From Vannielia litorea (lineage in GTDB: Bacteria > Pseudomonadota > Alphaproteobacteria > Rhodobacterales > Rhodobacteraceae), in NCBI RefSeq assembly GCF_018424695.1, contig NZ_QTNQ01000006.1, forward strand, positions 44,027 to 108,026: a DNA stretch of 64,000 nt, in the 5' to 3' direction. The position numbers and the translations under genes were made by a program. Below, piece after piece: positions 44,608 to 52,497 of this stretch (the first letter of the stretch is position 1; the number at the start of each line of letters is the position of its first letter). The notes under the pieces are model-generated. The model was not told the DNA's origin. It made no database searches and was given only the letters and a program-made list of their open reading frames with translations.

Positions 44608-46203
44608 ATGAAGCCATTTGCCGCCCCGCTCGAAGACATTCTCTTCAGCCTTGAAGCCGTGGCCGGTGCCAAGGCCCTGCCCGGCTATGACTCGGATCTG
44701 ACGCGCGAGATCGGCGCGCATTTTGCCGCCTTCGCCGAGGGTGAACTGGCGCCGCTCGACGAGCAGGGCGACAGGCAGGGCGCGCGGCTGGAGAATGGCC
44801 GTGTCCGCTTGCCCGAGGGATTCGTGGCGGCCTACAAGAGCCTTGCCGAGCAGGGCTGGCAGGGGCTGATGGCGCCCGAGGCTTATGGCGGGCAGGAGAT
44901 GGGGCGGCCGGTGTTTGCCGTGACCTCCGAGATCTTCACCGGGGCCAACCACGCGCTTCAGATGCTTACCAGCCTTGCCCATGGGGCGATGGAAACGATC
45001 CTGCACTTCGGGACGGAGGGCCAGATAGAGCGCTGCCTCCCGCCGCTGGCCGCCGGTGAATGGCTTTCGACCATGGCGCTGACCGAGCCGGGGGCCGGAT
45101 CGGACCTGAGCCGCATTCGCTGCCGGGCGGAGAAGGCGGGGGAGGTTTGGGCGATCACGGGCGAGAAGATCTTCATTTCCGGCGGCGATCACGATGCGAC
45201 CGACATGATCCTGCATCTGGTGCTCGCCCGCAGCTCGGACGACGGCCTGCGCGGCTTAAGTCTCTATCTCTGCCCCTCGGTGAAGGGTGACGGTGCGCTG
45301 AACGCGGTGAGCGTGACGCGGATCGAGGAGAAGATGGGGATTCACGCTCAGCCGACCTGCCAGCTGGCCTTTGACGGAGCCGAAGCGGAGTTGATCGGGA
45401 AGGAAGGCGAGGGGCTGAAGGCGATGTTCACCATGATGAACCACGCCCGGCTCGATGTGGCGCTGCAAGGCGCCGCCCACGCCGCCCGTGCCTGGGACGT
45501 GGCCAGCAGCTACTCCGCCGAACGGGTGCAGGGGCGCGGGCCGCAGGGCGAGGTGACGCTGGATGCCCATGCAGATGTGCGGCGGATGCTGGATGAGATC
45601 GACGCCCATGCCGTTAGCGCGCGGGCAATGGCCCATGTGGCGCTGGTGCTTCTCGAGTCCGGTGAAAACCCGGCTCTGGTGGAATTTCTCACTCCTCTGG
45701 CAAAGGTGTGGTGCACCGAGGCCGGGATGCGGGCGACGGAGACCGGCATCCAGGTGCTGGGCGGCTACGGCTACCTGCAGGAATACCGGTTGGAACAGAG
45801 CTACCGCGACGTGCGGATCGCAGCGATTTACGAGGGGGCCAACGGCATCCATGCGCGCACGCTGGCTGAGCGGTTCGTGCGCGGGAAACATGCCGAGAGC
45901 GCCGATGCGTTTGAGGCTTGGTTAGAGACTGTTTCTGCCGAAACCGGCTCTGACGATGTTTTGCGAGCGGCGGCGCAATGGGCCGAGGCACGGGCGGCGG
46001 TGGCCGCCACGGACGACGCCGCACCGCTGGCACATGATTTCTGCCGCCTGTCGGGCTGCACCATGGCGCTGGCGCTGTGGGCAAAGATCGCCGCTGCGGC
46101 AGGTGAGAGCCATGCGCCAGAGCGGTTTGCCCGCCTGGCCGCCACGCAAACCCGGCGGCTGTCCGCTGAGGTTGCCATGCTCAAAGGGCTGATTGCCACC
46201 TGA
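44608..46203 (+). CDS. Acyl-CoA dehydrogenase family protein
   Basis: This 531-residue flavoprotein has LTEPGAGSDLSRIRCRAEKAGEVWAITGEKIFISGG (FAD and substrate loop), EKMGIHAQPTC, LGGYGYLQEYRLEQSYRDVRI and the catalytic base region IYEGANGIHARTL. The length and the C-terminal extension follow the DmdC/IcaA-like long acyl-CoA dehydrogenases. In this operon it could saturate or desaturate a phenylpropanoyl-CoA side chain (for example dihydro-hydroxycinnamoyl-CoA). The start lies 7 bases after the amidohydrolase. Confidence 0.88.
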   Translation: MKPFAAPLEDILFSLEAVAGAKALPGYDSDLTREIGAHFAAFAEGELAPLDEQGDRQGARLENGRVRLPEGFVAAYKSLAEQGWQGLMAPEAYGGQEMGRPVFAVTSEIFTGANHALQMLTSLAHGAMETILHFGTEGQIERCLPPLAAGEWLSTMALTEPGAGSDLSRIRCRAEKAGEVWAITGEKIFISGGDHDATDMILHLVLARSSDDGLRGLSLYLCPSVKGDGALNAVSVTRIEEKMGIHAQPTCQLAFDGAEAELIGKEGEGLKAMFTMMNHARLDVALQGAAHAARAWDVASSYSAERVQGRGPQGEVTLDAHADVRRMLDEIDAHAVSARAMAHVALVLLESGENPALVEFLTPLAKVWCTEAGMRATETGIQVLGGYGYLQEYRLEQSYRDVRIAAIYEGANGIHARTLAERFVRGKHAESADAFEAWLETVSAETGSDDVLRAAAQWAEARAAVAATDDAAPLAHDFCRLSGCTMALALWAKIAAAAGESHAPERFARLAATQTRRLSAEVAMLKGLIAT

Positions 46204-46234
46204 GCGTGCGCCAAGCGGCGGAACACGTCCTGCC

Positions 46235-47602
46235 CTACGGAAGCATCTTGCCAGGGTTCAAAATGCCCTTCGGGTCCATCGCGGCCTTGATGGCGCGCAT
46301 CGGCTCAAGGGCGGGGCCATGCTCGGCGTCCATGTACTTGCGCTTGCCCAGCCCGATGCCGTGCTCACCCGAGACGGTGCCCCCAAGGCGGAGGGCGAGC
46401 TTGGCGAGATGGGCCGAAAACGTCTCTATTCTTGCCATTTCCTCCGCATCAGCGCTGTCAAAGCCGATACCGGTGTGAAAGTTGCCGTCACCCACGTGGC
46501 CGACGATACAGGGCTCCAGCCCCAACTCGCGGGCCTTTTCCTCGGTGTCGGTGACGGCCTCGGCCAGCTTGGAGATCGGCACGCAGACATCCGTTGCCAG
46601 CATCCGCTTGCCGGGGTAGAGCGCTTTTGAGGCATGGTGCGCATTGTGGCGCATCGCCCAGAGCGCGTTGCGTTCTTCTGCCCGGGTGGCGCGCTCGAAC
46701 GCTTCGGCGCCGAACTCGGATGCGATCTCACCGAAGAGCTCGGATTGCTCGGCCACGGCGGTTTCCGATCCGGAAAACTCGAGGAAGAGATGCGGTTGTT
46801 CGGGTAGGCCTGCGTTGCTGCCAAGGTTGAAGCCCCGCACCATTGTGTCGTTCACCAGCTCGATCCGGGCCATGGGGATGCCGGTCTGGATCGTTGTGAT
46901 CACGCAGTTCACAGCATCCTCCACGCTCGGGAAGCGGCAAGTGGCGGCGACGATGGCCTCTGGCTGGCCATGCAGCTTGAGGGTGAGTTCGGTGATGATC
47001 CCCAGCGTGCCCTCGGAGCCGATGAGCAGGTGGGTTAGATCATACCCCGACGAGGATTTGCGGGCGCGGCTGCCGGTGCGGATCACCCGGCCGTCGGCCA
47101 GCACGGCCTCGAGCGCCAGGATATTCTCGCGCATGGTTCCGTAGCGGACGGCCATGGTGCCGCTGGCCCGTGTGGCCGCCATGCCGCCGAGCGAGGCATC
47201 GGCGCCCGGGTCGATCGGGAAATAGAGGCCGGTGGCGCGCAGCTCGTCATTGAGCTGAGTGCGGGTGACGCCGGGCTGCACGGTGACGTCCATGTCGGCA
47301 TCATGCACAGCGAGGATGCGGTTCATCAGCGACATGTCGAGCGTGAGGCCGCCCTGCACCGGCAGGTGGTGCCCCTCCAGCGAGGTGCCGGTGCCATAGG
47401 CGGTGACGGGCATGCTCTCGTCATGCGCCACTTTCATGATCTCCGACACCTCTTCGGTGGTCTTTGGGTAGGCCACGGCATCGGGCAGGGCTTCGGCGAA
47501 ATGGGCCTCGTTCTGGCCGTGGGCCGCGCGCTCGGCGTCGGAGCGCTTGAGGCGGTCGCCCAAGAGCGTTTCGAGCTGGGTTAGAGCCTTTTCATGCGCC
47601 AT
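46235..47602 (-). CDS. FAD-linked oxidase, GlcD/D-lactate dehydrogenase type
   Basis: This 455-residue VAO-fold flavoprotein has the FAD-binding AYGTGTSLEGHHLPVQGG (residues about 67-84), PGADASLGGMAATRASGT and SGYDLTHLLIGSEGTLGIITELTL. The C-terminal HVGDGNFHTGIGF and HGIGLGKRKYMD complete the GlcD/Dld layout. It oxidises a 2-hydroxyacid, such as D-lactate or glycolate; the choice is not decidable. It directly abuts the upstream aminotransferase gene (no gap), so the two share a transcript. GlcE/GlcF subunits are absent. Confidence 0.87.
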   Translation of the reverse strand: MAHEKALTQLETLLGDRLKRSDAERAAHGQNEAHFAEALPDAVAYPKTTEEVSEIMKVAHDESMPVTAYGTGTSLEGHHLPVQGGLTLDMSLMNRILAVHDADMDVTVQPGVTRTQLNDELRATGLYFPIDPGADASLGGMAATRASGTMAVRYGTMRENILALEAVLADGRVIRTGSRARKSSSGYDLTHLLIGSEGTLGIITELTLKLHGQPEAIVAATCRFPSVEDAVNCVITTIQTGIPMARIELVNDTMVRGFNLGSNAGLPEQPHLFLEFSGSETAVAEQSELFGEIASEFGAEAFERATRAEERNALWAMRHNAHHASKALYPGKRMLATDVCVPISKLAEAVTDTEEKARELGLEPCIVGHVGDGNFHTGIGFDSADAEEMARIETFSAHLAKLALRLGGTVSGEHGIGLGKRKYMDAEHGPALEPMRAIKAAMDPKGILNPGKMLP

Positions 47603-48772
47603 TCAGCCCTCCAGAATCTTGCCAATGCGCGAGAGGGCCTCGCGGATGTTCTCTTCGCTGTTGGCGTAGGAAAAGCGCAAGAAGCCCTCTCCATGCGCGC
47701 CGAAGCTGGTGCCCGCGACGGTGGCCACGCCACAGTCTTCGAGGAAGCGGTCCTGCGCCTCGCGGGCCGACAACCCGGTGCCCTCGATGTTGGGGAAGGC
47801 ATAGAAGGCCCCTGCCGCATCGGCGCAGCGCACGCCGGGGAGGGCGTTGAGCCCGTCGACGATGACCTGGCGCCTCCGGTCGAAGGCTTCGACCATCTTC
47901 ACCACCTCGTCCTGCGGCCCCTCCAGCGCGGCGATCCCGGCGAACTGGGTGGGGGCGTTGACGCAGGAATGGTCGTTGATGCAGAGCCGGGTGGCGTGCT
48001 CGACCAGCGCATCGGGCCAGACGGCATAGCCGAGGCGCCAGCCGGTCATCGCGTAGGTCTTGGACCAGCCGTCGAGCAGGATCAGCCGGTCGCGGATTTC
48101 GGAGTAGTTGAGCAGGCTCACGTGGCTGCGCCCGCCGTAGAGCATGCAGGAGTAGATCTCATCCGACATCAGCACCACGTCGGGGTGATCCGCCAGCCCG
48201 GCAACGAGCTTGTCGATCTCTTCCTTGGGGGTCACGCCGCCGGTGGGGTTGGCGGGGGAGTTGATGATGATGAGCCGGGTGCGCGGGGTAATCTGGCCCA
48301 GCACCTCTTCGGCGGAGAAGGCAAAGCCCTTATCTTCGCGCAGCGCAATGGGCACGGGGGTGGCGCCGGAATACTTGATCACGCTCTCGTAGATCGGAAA
48401 GCCCGGGTTGGGATACATGATCTCTGCGCCCGCCTCGCCCAGCAACATGCAGGCGAAGAACATGGTGGGCTTGCCGCCGGGCTGCACCACCACGTTGTCG
48501 GGGTTCACTTCAGCGCCATGACGGCGGTGCAGGTCGACCGCCACGGCCTCGCGCAGTGCAGGAAGCCCGTTGGCCGGGGTATAGCCGTGGTGGCCGTCGC
48601 GCAGCGCCTTGATCCCGGCTTCGACGATATGCGCGGGCGTCTGGAAATCGGGCTGGCCGATGCCGAGATTGATGATGCTGCGCCCCTGCGCTGCGAGCTT
48701 GCCGGCGCGGGCCAGAACCTCGAAGGCGCTCTCTGTGCCGAGCCGCCCGGTGCGTTGCGATAGTGTGACCAT
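47603..48772 (-). CDS. Class I/II PLP-dependent aminotransferase
   Basis: This 389-residue fold-type I enzyme has NLGIGQPDFQTPAHIVEAG, YTPANGLPALREAVA, VVQPGGKPTMFFAC, NPANPTGG-like NSPANPTGGV, and the PLP lysine in LDGWSKTYAMTGWRLGYA. The C-terminal GFLRFSYANSEENIREAL carries the carboxylate-binding arginine. Substrate is open: aspartate or aromatic aminotransferases look alike here. A link to the GlcD-type oxidase, which abuts it, suggests amino-acid or hydroxy-acid conversion, but no pathway is certain. Confidence 0.88.
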   Translation of the reverse strand: MVTLSQRTGRLGTESAFEVLARAGKLAAQGRSIINLGIGQPDFQTPAHIVEAGIKALRDGHHGYTPANGLPALREAVAVDLHRRHGAEVNPDNVVVQPGGKPTMFFACMLLGEAGAEIMYPNPGFPIYESVIKYSGATPVPIALREDKGFAFSAEEVLGQITPRTRLIIINSPANPTGGVTPKEEIDKLVAGLADHPDVVLMSDEIYSCMLYGGRSHVSLLNYSEIRDRLILLDGWSKTYAMTGWRLGYAVWPDALVEHATRLCINDHSCVNAPTQFAGIAALEGPQDEVVKMVEAFDRRRQVIVDGLNALPGVRCADAAGAFYAFPNIEGTGLSAREAQDRFLEDCGVATVAGTSFGAHGEGFLRFSYANSEENIREALSRIGKILEG

Positions 48773-48861
48773 GGACCTTCCTCCTCGGCCCAGCTTTTCG
48801 CCCGTCGGGGCCGAAATGAAAAGGGCAGAGCACGAGCGCTCCCTTTAGCTTGGCTTCAGGA

Positions 48862-48890
48862 TTGATCGCGTTGCGCGCGCGGGCTAAACC
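48862..48890 (+). promoter_or_regulatory. Candidate promoter for tRNA-Arg
   Basis: TTGATC (48862-48867) and TAAACC (48885-48890) are 17 bases apart and would start transcription just before the tRNA at 48901. A run of alternating GC (GCGCGC) occurs on both sides of the -10. The call is by eye only. Confidence 0.35.
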
Positions 48891-48900
48891 CTGCGCGCGC

Positions 48901-48977
48901 GGTCCCGTGGCTCAACTGGATAGAGCAGCCCCCTCCTAAGGGGCAGGTTGCAGGTTCGAATCCTGCCGGGATCGCCA
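48901..48977 (+). tRNA. tRNA-Arg (anticodon CCU)
   Basis: The 77-base cloverleaf is clear: the 5' acceptor arm GGTCCCG pairs with CGGGATC, followed by a discriminator G and an encoded CCA. The D arm is GCTC/GAGC, the anticodon stem GCCCC/GGGGC encloses CTCCTAA (anticodon CCT), and the T arm is GCAGG-TTCGAAT-CCTGC. It reads AGG codons. Nothing next to it (49-base and 89-base spaces) suggests an integrated element. Confidence 0.95.
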
Positions 48978-49066
48978 GTTGCCTTCGCGATCCGGCGCCG
49001 ATTGCTCCCTTGCGCCCCGCGGTCCGACTCACAAGCGCACGCCCCGGCGAAGGGGCATGCGCGGAA

Positions 49067-50047
49067 TCACTCGGACATCCAGCTCTGGTCGAACCAGTTC
49101 GTCACATCGCCGGGCCATTCAAGCGTGGTGCAGCCTGCGCCTTTCAGGACGCCGCTTTCAAAGAGGAAGCGCGCCATAGTGGCAAAGCGCTCGGGGTCGA
49201 TCTTTCCAACCGGGGTATCGCCGGCTTTTATGTAGGCGCCCTTGGCCAACGCATCCATGGAGCCCCGCACCAGTTCGGGGTTCTGAAAGTCGCCCGACCC
49301 GATGAGAAGGTCAGCGGCCTCTGCAGGGTGGTCGGCCGCCCAGGCGTAGCCCTGTTGCGTGGCGGCCATGAAGGCGATGACCTTCTCGCGGTTCTGCGCC
49401 AAGCTCTCGGATGTGGTGCCGATGTAGCCGTTCTGCTGGTCGGGCACGCCGTAGTCGGCATAGGTGAAGTGTTTCTGGTCACGGCCCAGGAGCTCGCCGT
49501 TGACCCCTTCCCATGTCGCCACTTCCAACGTGAAGTCCACCGCGCCACTGGCCAGCGCCTCATAGGCGCCGGTGCCCATGGTCACCGTGTCATACGCCGC
49601 CGTGCCGCCATCGGCCTCGATCATTGTGGTGATCAGCGCATCCTCCCAGGCCGAGCCGAAACCGGCATAGGTCTTGCCCTCAAGGTCGGCGGGGCGGGTG
49701 ATGGCGGTGTTGCTGGCGTTGAACACCAGCCGCCCGTTCTCGCGCTGCATGGTGGCCCAGAGCGCAACAATATCGGCCCCGGCGGCTTTCGCGCTCATGA
49801 AGCCCAGCGAGGTCATATAGGCGAAGTCGGCAGCCCCGGAGGCGAGCACGGCGGTTGACGCGCTGTCGGAATAGGGCAGCAGTTCCACCTCCAGCCCTGC
49901 GTCTTCATAAAAGCCCTTCTCCTGGGCAACGACGAGCCCGATGTGGTTGGTGTTCAGCGTCCAGTCGAGCGCGATTGTGACGCTCTCTTGCGCCTGCGCA
50001 CCGGCGGGCAGCGCGAGGCAGGTGGCGAGGATGGAAAGCAGCTTCAT
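49067..50047 (-). CDS. thiY: ABC transporter substrate-binding protein for a thiamine pyrimidine precursor (ThiY-like)
   Basis: This 326-residue protein has a signal peptide (residues 1-19, ending AQA) and the NMT1/THI5-like fold, seen in VTIALDWTLNTNHIGLVVAQEKGFYEDAGLEVELLPY (residues 23-59). THI5-like binding proteins bind hydroxymethylpyrimidine or its N-formyl precursor. It is the last gene of a four-gene unit behind a TPP riboswitch, overlapping thiZ by ATGA. The position as final gene and the shared operon support HMP-precursor uptake. Confidence 0.9.
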   Translation of the reverse strand: MKLLSILATCLALPAGAQAQESVTIALDWTLNTNHIGLVVAQEKGFYEDAGLEVELLPYSDSASTAVLASGAADFAYMTSLGFMSAKAAGADIVALWATMQRENGRLVFNASNTAITRPADLEGKTYAGFGSAWEDALITTMIEADGGTAAYDTVTMGTGAYEALASGAVDFTLEVATWEGVNGELLGRDQKHFTYADYGVPDQQNGYIGTTSESLAQNREKVIAFMAATQQGYAWAADHPAEAADLLIGSGDFQNPELVRGSMDALAKGAYIKAGDTPVGKIDPERFATMARFLFESGVLKGAGCTTLEWPGDVTNWFDQSWMSE

Positions 50048-50781
50048 GTTGTGTCCTCCAGAAGCAGGGATTTGAGCAGCGCGCGGGTTTCGGCGAGGCT
50101 CGCCTCTGTCCGGGCGCTGCGGGCGGTGGTGAGAGGGATGTCATCCAGCATCCGGCCCGGACGGGCGGACATGACGAGCAGGCGGTCGGCCATCTGGGTG
50201 GCCTCGTAGAGATCATGCGTGACCATCAACACACCGCGCGGGTGCTCGGCGAGGCGGGTGCAGAGCCAGTCCTGCATCCGCAGGCGGGTCACCGCATCCA
50301 ACGCGGAGAACGGCTCGTCGAGCAGCAGAAAGCGGCTCTGTTGCACCATTGTTCGCAGGAATGTCGCGCGCTGGCGCATGCCCCCGGAAAGCTGATCTGG
50401 GAAGCTGGCCTCATGGCCGGACAGACCGAAGGGAGCGAAGAGCGGCAAAACACGCGCGCGGGCGGCACGGCGAGAGTGGCCTGCGATTTCGAGCCCGAGC
50501 GCCGCGTTTTCGGCGATGGTGAGCCAAGGAAAGAGCGTGTCTTGTTGAGCCTGATAGGCGAGGGCCGGGTTGGGCGCGGCGAGAGGCGCTGCATCAAGGC
50601 GTGCGGTGCCGGTGGCCGAAAGCTCGGGCGGCAAAACCCCGGCAAGCCACTTGATGATCGAGCTTTTGCCACAGCCGGAGGGGCCGATCAGGCAGGTGAT
50701 CTCGTTGTCTGCGAGGTCGAGGCTCACCGGTTCAATGAGGGTGTGTGTTCCTGCGCGTATGGAGAGGTACTCAATCCGCAA
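50044..50781 (-). CDS. thiZ: ABC transporter ATP-binding protein (ThiZ-like)
   Basis: This 245-residue ATPase has Walker A GPSGCGKSS, signature LSGGMRQRATFL and Walker B FLLLDEPFSALD. I chose the ATG at 50779-50781, which has GGAGG seven bases upstream inside the end of the permease gene; an earlier ATG gives 12 extra residues. It drives the ThiX/ThiY transporter for the thiamine pyrimidine moiety. Overlaps on both sides suggest translational coupling. Confidence 0.9.
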   Translation of the reverse strand: MRIEYLSIRAGTHTLIEPVSLDLADNEITCLIGPSGCGKSSIIKWLAGVLPPELSATGTARLDAAPLAAPNPALAYQAQQDTLFPWLTIAENAALGLEIAGHSRRAARARVLPLFAPFGLSGHEASFPDQLSGGMRQRATFLRTMVQQSRFLLLDEPFSALDAVTRLRMQDWLCTRLAEHPRGVLMVTHDLYEATQMADRLLVMSARPGRMLDDIPLTTARSARTEASLAETRALLKSLLLEDTT

Positions 50782-51544
50782 CATCGACAGCCCTCCGGTA
50801 GCGCCGCCCTGTTGCATGGTCGATCATGTGCAGCAGGCCCAGCAGCAGCAGGGTCAAGGTGGCCGAAAGCACCACGGCGGCGAGCACGAGGTCGGCGCGG
50901 AAGTTGTTCTTGGCGGTGAGGATGTAGATCCCCAGCCCCTGCCGCGCGCCCGCGTATTCGGCGAAGATCGTGGCAACGATGGCATAGGTCGCCGAGATGC
51001 GAAGGCCGCTGAAAAAGTGCGGGCGCGCGATGGGCAGGGCCGCCCGGCGAAATAGCTGCCCGCGCCCCGCGCCCATCGAGGCGAGCTGGTCAAGGTAGGC
51101 CTGCGGCACCCGTGCGTAGCCCGCGAGCAGGCTGACGAGCACCGGGAAGAAGGTGACGAGGATGACAAGCAGCACCTTGGGCAGCAGGCCGAAGCCGAAC
51201 CAGAGCACCATCAGCGGGGCCAGCGCGACGATGGGCACCGTCTGGCTGGCGACAAGAAGCGGAAAGAGGCCGCGCCGCAGCCACGGGACAAAGTGCAGCA
51301 TCACCGATGTGGTGAAGGCGAAGCAGACCGAGAGGGTGAAGCCGATTGCCGCCACGCTGAGTGTTGCCGCGGCATGGCTGCCTAGTACAGCGCGGTTGAT
51401 CCACAGGCCGAGGGCCACGTCGGACGGGGCGGGCAGGATGAGAGGCGAGACATGGGCCCATGTGCAATAGCCCTGCCACGCCGCGAGGAAGGCGGCGGCA
51501 AGGCACAGGCTGGGCAGGGCACGAGAGATCGGCGGTATCGACAT
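50771..51544 (-). CDS. thiX: ABC transporter permease (ThiX-like)
   Basis: This 257-residue membrane protein has about six helices and the binding-protein-dependent transport motif TYAIVATIFAEYAGARQGLGIYIL, whose EAA-like loop contacts the ATPase. An early APLMVLWFGFGLLPKVLLVILVTFFPV segment fits the SsuC/ThiX branch. It belongs to the thiamine-precursor operon regulated by the upstream TPP riboswitch. Its end overlaps thiZ by 11 bases. Confidence 0.9.
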   Translation of the reverse strand: MSIPPISRALPSLCLAAAFLAAWQGYCTWAHVSPLILPAPSDVALGLWINRAVLGSHAAATLSVAAIGFTLSVCFAFTTSVMLHFVPWLRRGLFPLLVASQTVPIVALAPLMVLWFGFGLLPKVLLVILVTFFPVLVSLLAGYARVPQAYLDQLASMGAGRGQLFRRAALPIARPHFFSGLRISATYAIVATIFAEYAGARQGLGIYILTAKNNFRADLVLAAVVLSATLTLLLLGLLHMIDHATGRRYRRAVDVAD

Positions 51545-51575
51545 GATCGGCGGGCCGCCAGAAGGCGGCAGCTGC

Positions 51576-52187
51576 TCAGCGCAGACTGGGGCTGTTGGCC
51601 GAAGCCGTCAGGTCGATGGTCACGTGCCCCTCGGCCGGGCCGAAACGGAGGAAGGCCTGCCGCAGGGTCTCGAAGACCGCGCCCGCATCGCCCCGCAGCC
51701 GGGTGCAGAAGTTCTTGGCCCTCAGGAAGGTGCCCGACTGCTTGAGGAAATCAATGCAGCCGTAGATCTCGTCCATGTGCCCGTCCTGCCCCAGCACGTA
51801 GAGCGAGAACTGCACGTCGATGCTGACGCCCTTTTCGGGTGCGGCCTGCACCGCGTCCAGCGCGAGGGCCTTGCGCTCTTCCAGCCCCAGCGACTGCGCC
51901 GTCGCCAGCGCCTCGCAGTGGCAGGTAGGATCATCCGGCTCGCCCGGGCAGCCGCGCGACAGGGTGACATGCATGGTCACATGCTCGGGCCGCCGGGCGG
52001 CCTCGGAAAACAGGTCGCGGATGGCGTCGAGCAAGGGCTCCGGCGCGCCGACCATCAGCGTCGACATGTCGTCGGTCTCGATCCGCAGGTCTTGTTTGTA
52101 AGGGGTGAGGGCCTTGAGCCCGGTCATGATGACATCCACGAAATCGGACGTCATCGGGTATAGCGACACTTGCGCGCCAATGAACAT
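51576..52187 (-). CDS. ykoF: YkoF-family thiamine/HMP-binding protein
   Basis: This 203-residue protein contains two YkoF-like ferredoxin-fold repeats: GAQVSLYPMTSDFVDVIMTGL near the N-terminus and VSIDVQFSLYVLGQDGHMDEIYGCIDFLKQS in the second half. In Bacillus, YkoF binds thiamine and hydroxymethylpyrimidine and is encoded with an ABC-type transporter. A similar arrangement holds here, with the ThiX-ThiZ-ThiY genes downstream and a TPP riboswitch upstream. It probably acts in the cytoplasm as a carrier or chaperone for the transported precursor. Confidence 0.88.
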   Translation of the reverse strand: MFIGAQVSLYPMTSDFVDVIMTGLKALTPYKQDLRIETDDMSTLMVGAPEPLLDAIRDLFSEAARRPEHVTMHVTLSRGCPGEPDDPTCHCEALATAQSLGLEERKALALDAVQAAPEKGVSIDVQFSLYVLGQDGHMDEIYGCIDFLKQSGTFLRAKNFCTRLRGDAGAVFETLRQAFLRFGPAEGHVTIDLTASANSPSLR

Positions 52188-52194
52188 GATATCC

Positions 52195-52275
52195 TCGCTC
52201 CGCTGGCATTACCCAGATCAGCTGTGAAGGGTTCACGCAGATCTGCGCATCTCAGCCCCGCTCGGAGCACCCCCG
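52195..52275 (-). promoter_or_regulatory. TPP riboswitch (THI element)
   Basis: Read on the minus strand, this segment has GGGGGTGC, the GGCTGAGA pyrimidine-binding helix, a variable P3 stem, ACCCTT and CTGATCTGGGTAATGCCAGCG, which together are the conserved TPP aptamer. It ends about 7 bases before the ykoF start, so ligand binding probably blocks initiation of translation, as in many proteobacteria. Confidence 0.93.
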
Positions 52276-52497
52276 GTTGATGGCGCGACCCTCTCGGACC
52301 GCGCCCTGATTGTCAACCGGGCGTTGGGCGGGACGGATTGGGCCTTGCCTTCTCACGGGAGGCAAGAGGATTGCTAGTGCGACCGCCGGCCAGGTGGGCG
52401 CAGCTTGGCAGGCGCCTGGAGTGCTCGCGACGTGGCTCTTCAGCCGATTGTGCCACGGCGAGCGTGGCGGCGATTCTCCCGGGGCCCTAACCTTGGC

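Noticed and set aside
48901..48977. tRNA-Arg as an integration site for a mobile element
   Set aside because: No integrase, no direct repeat of the tRNA end and no change of gene type were seen nearby.
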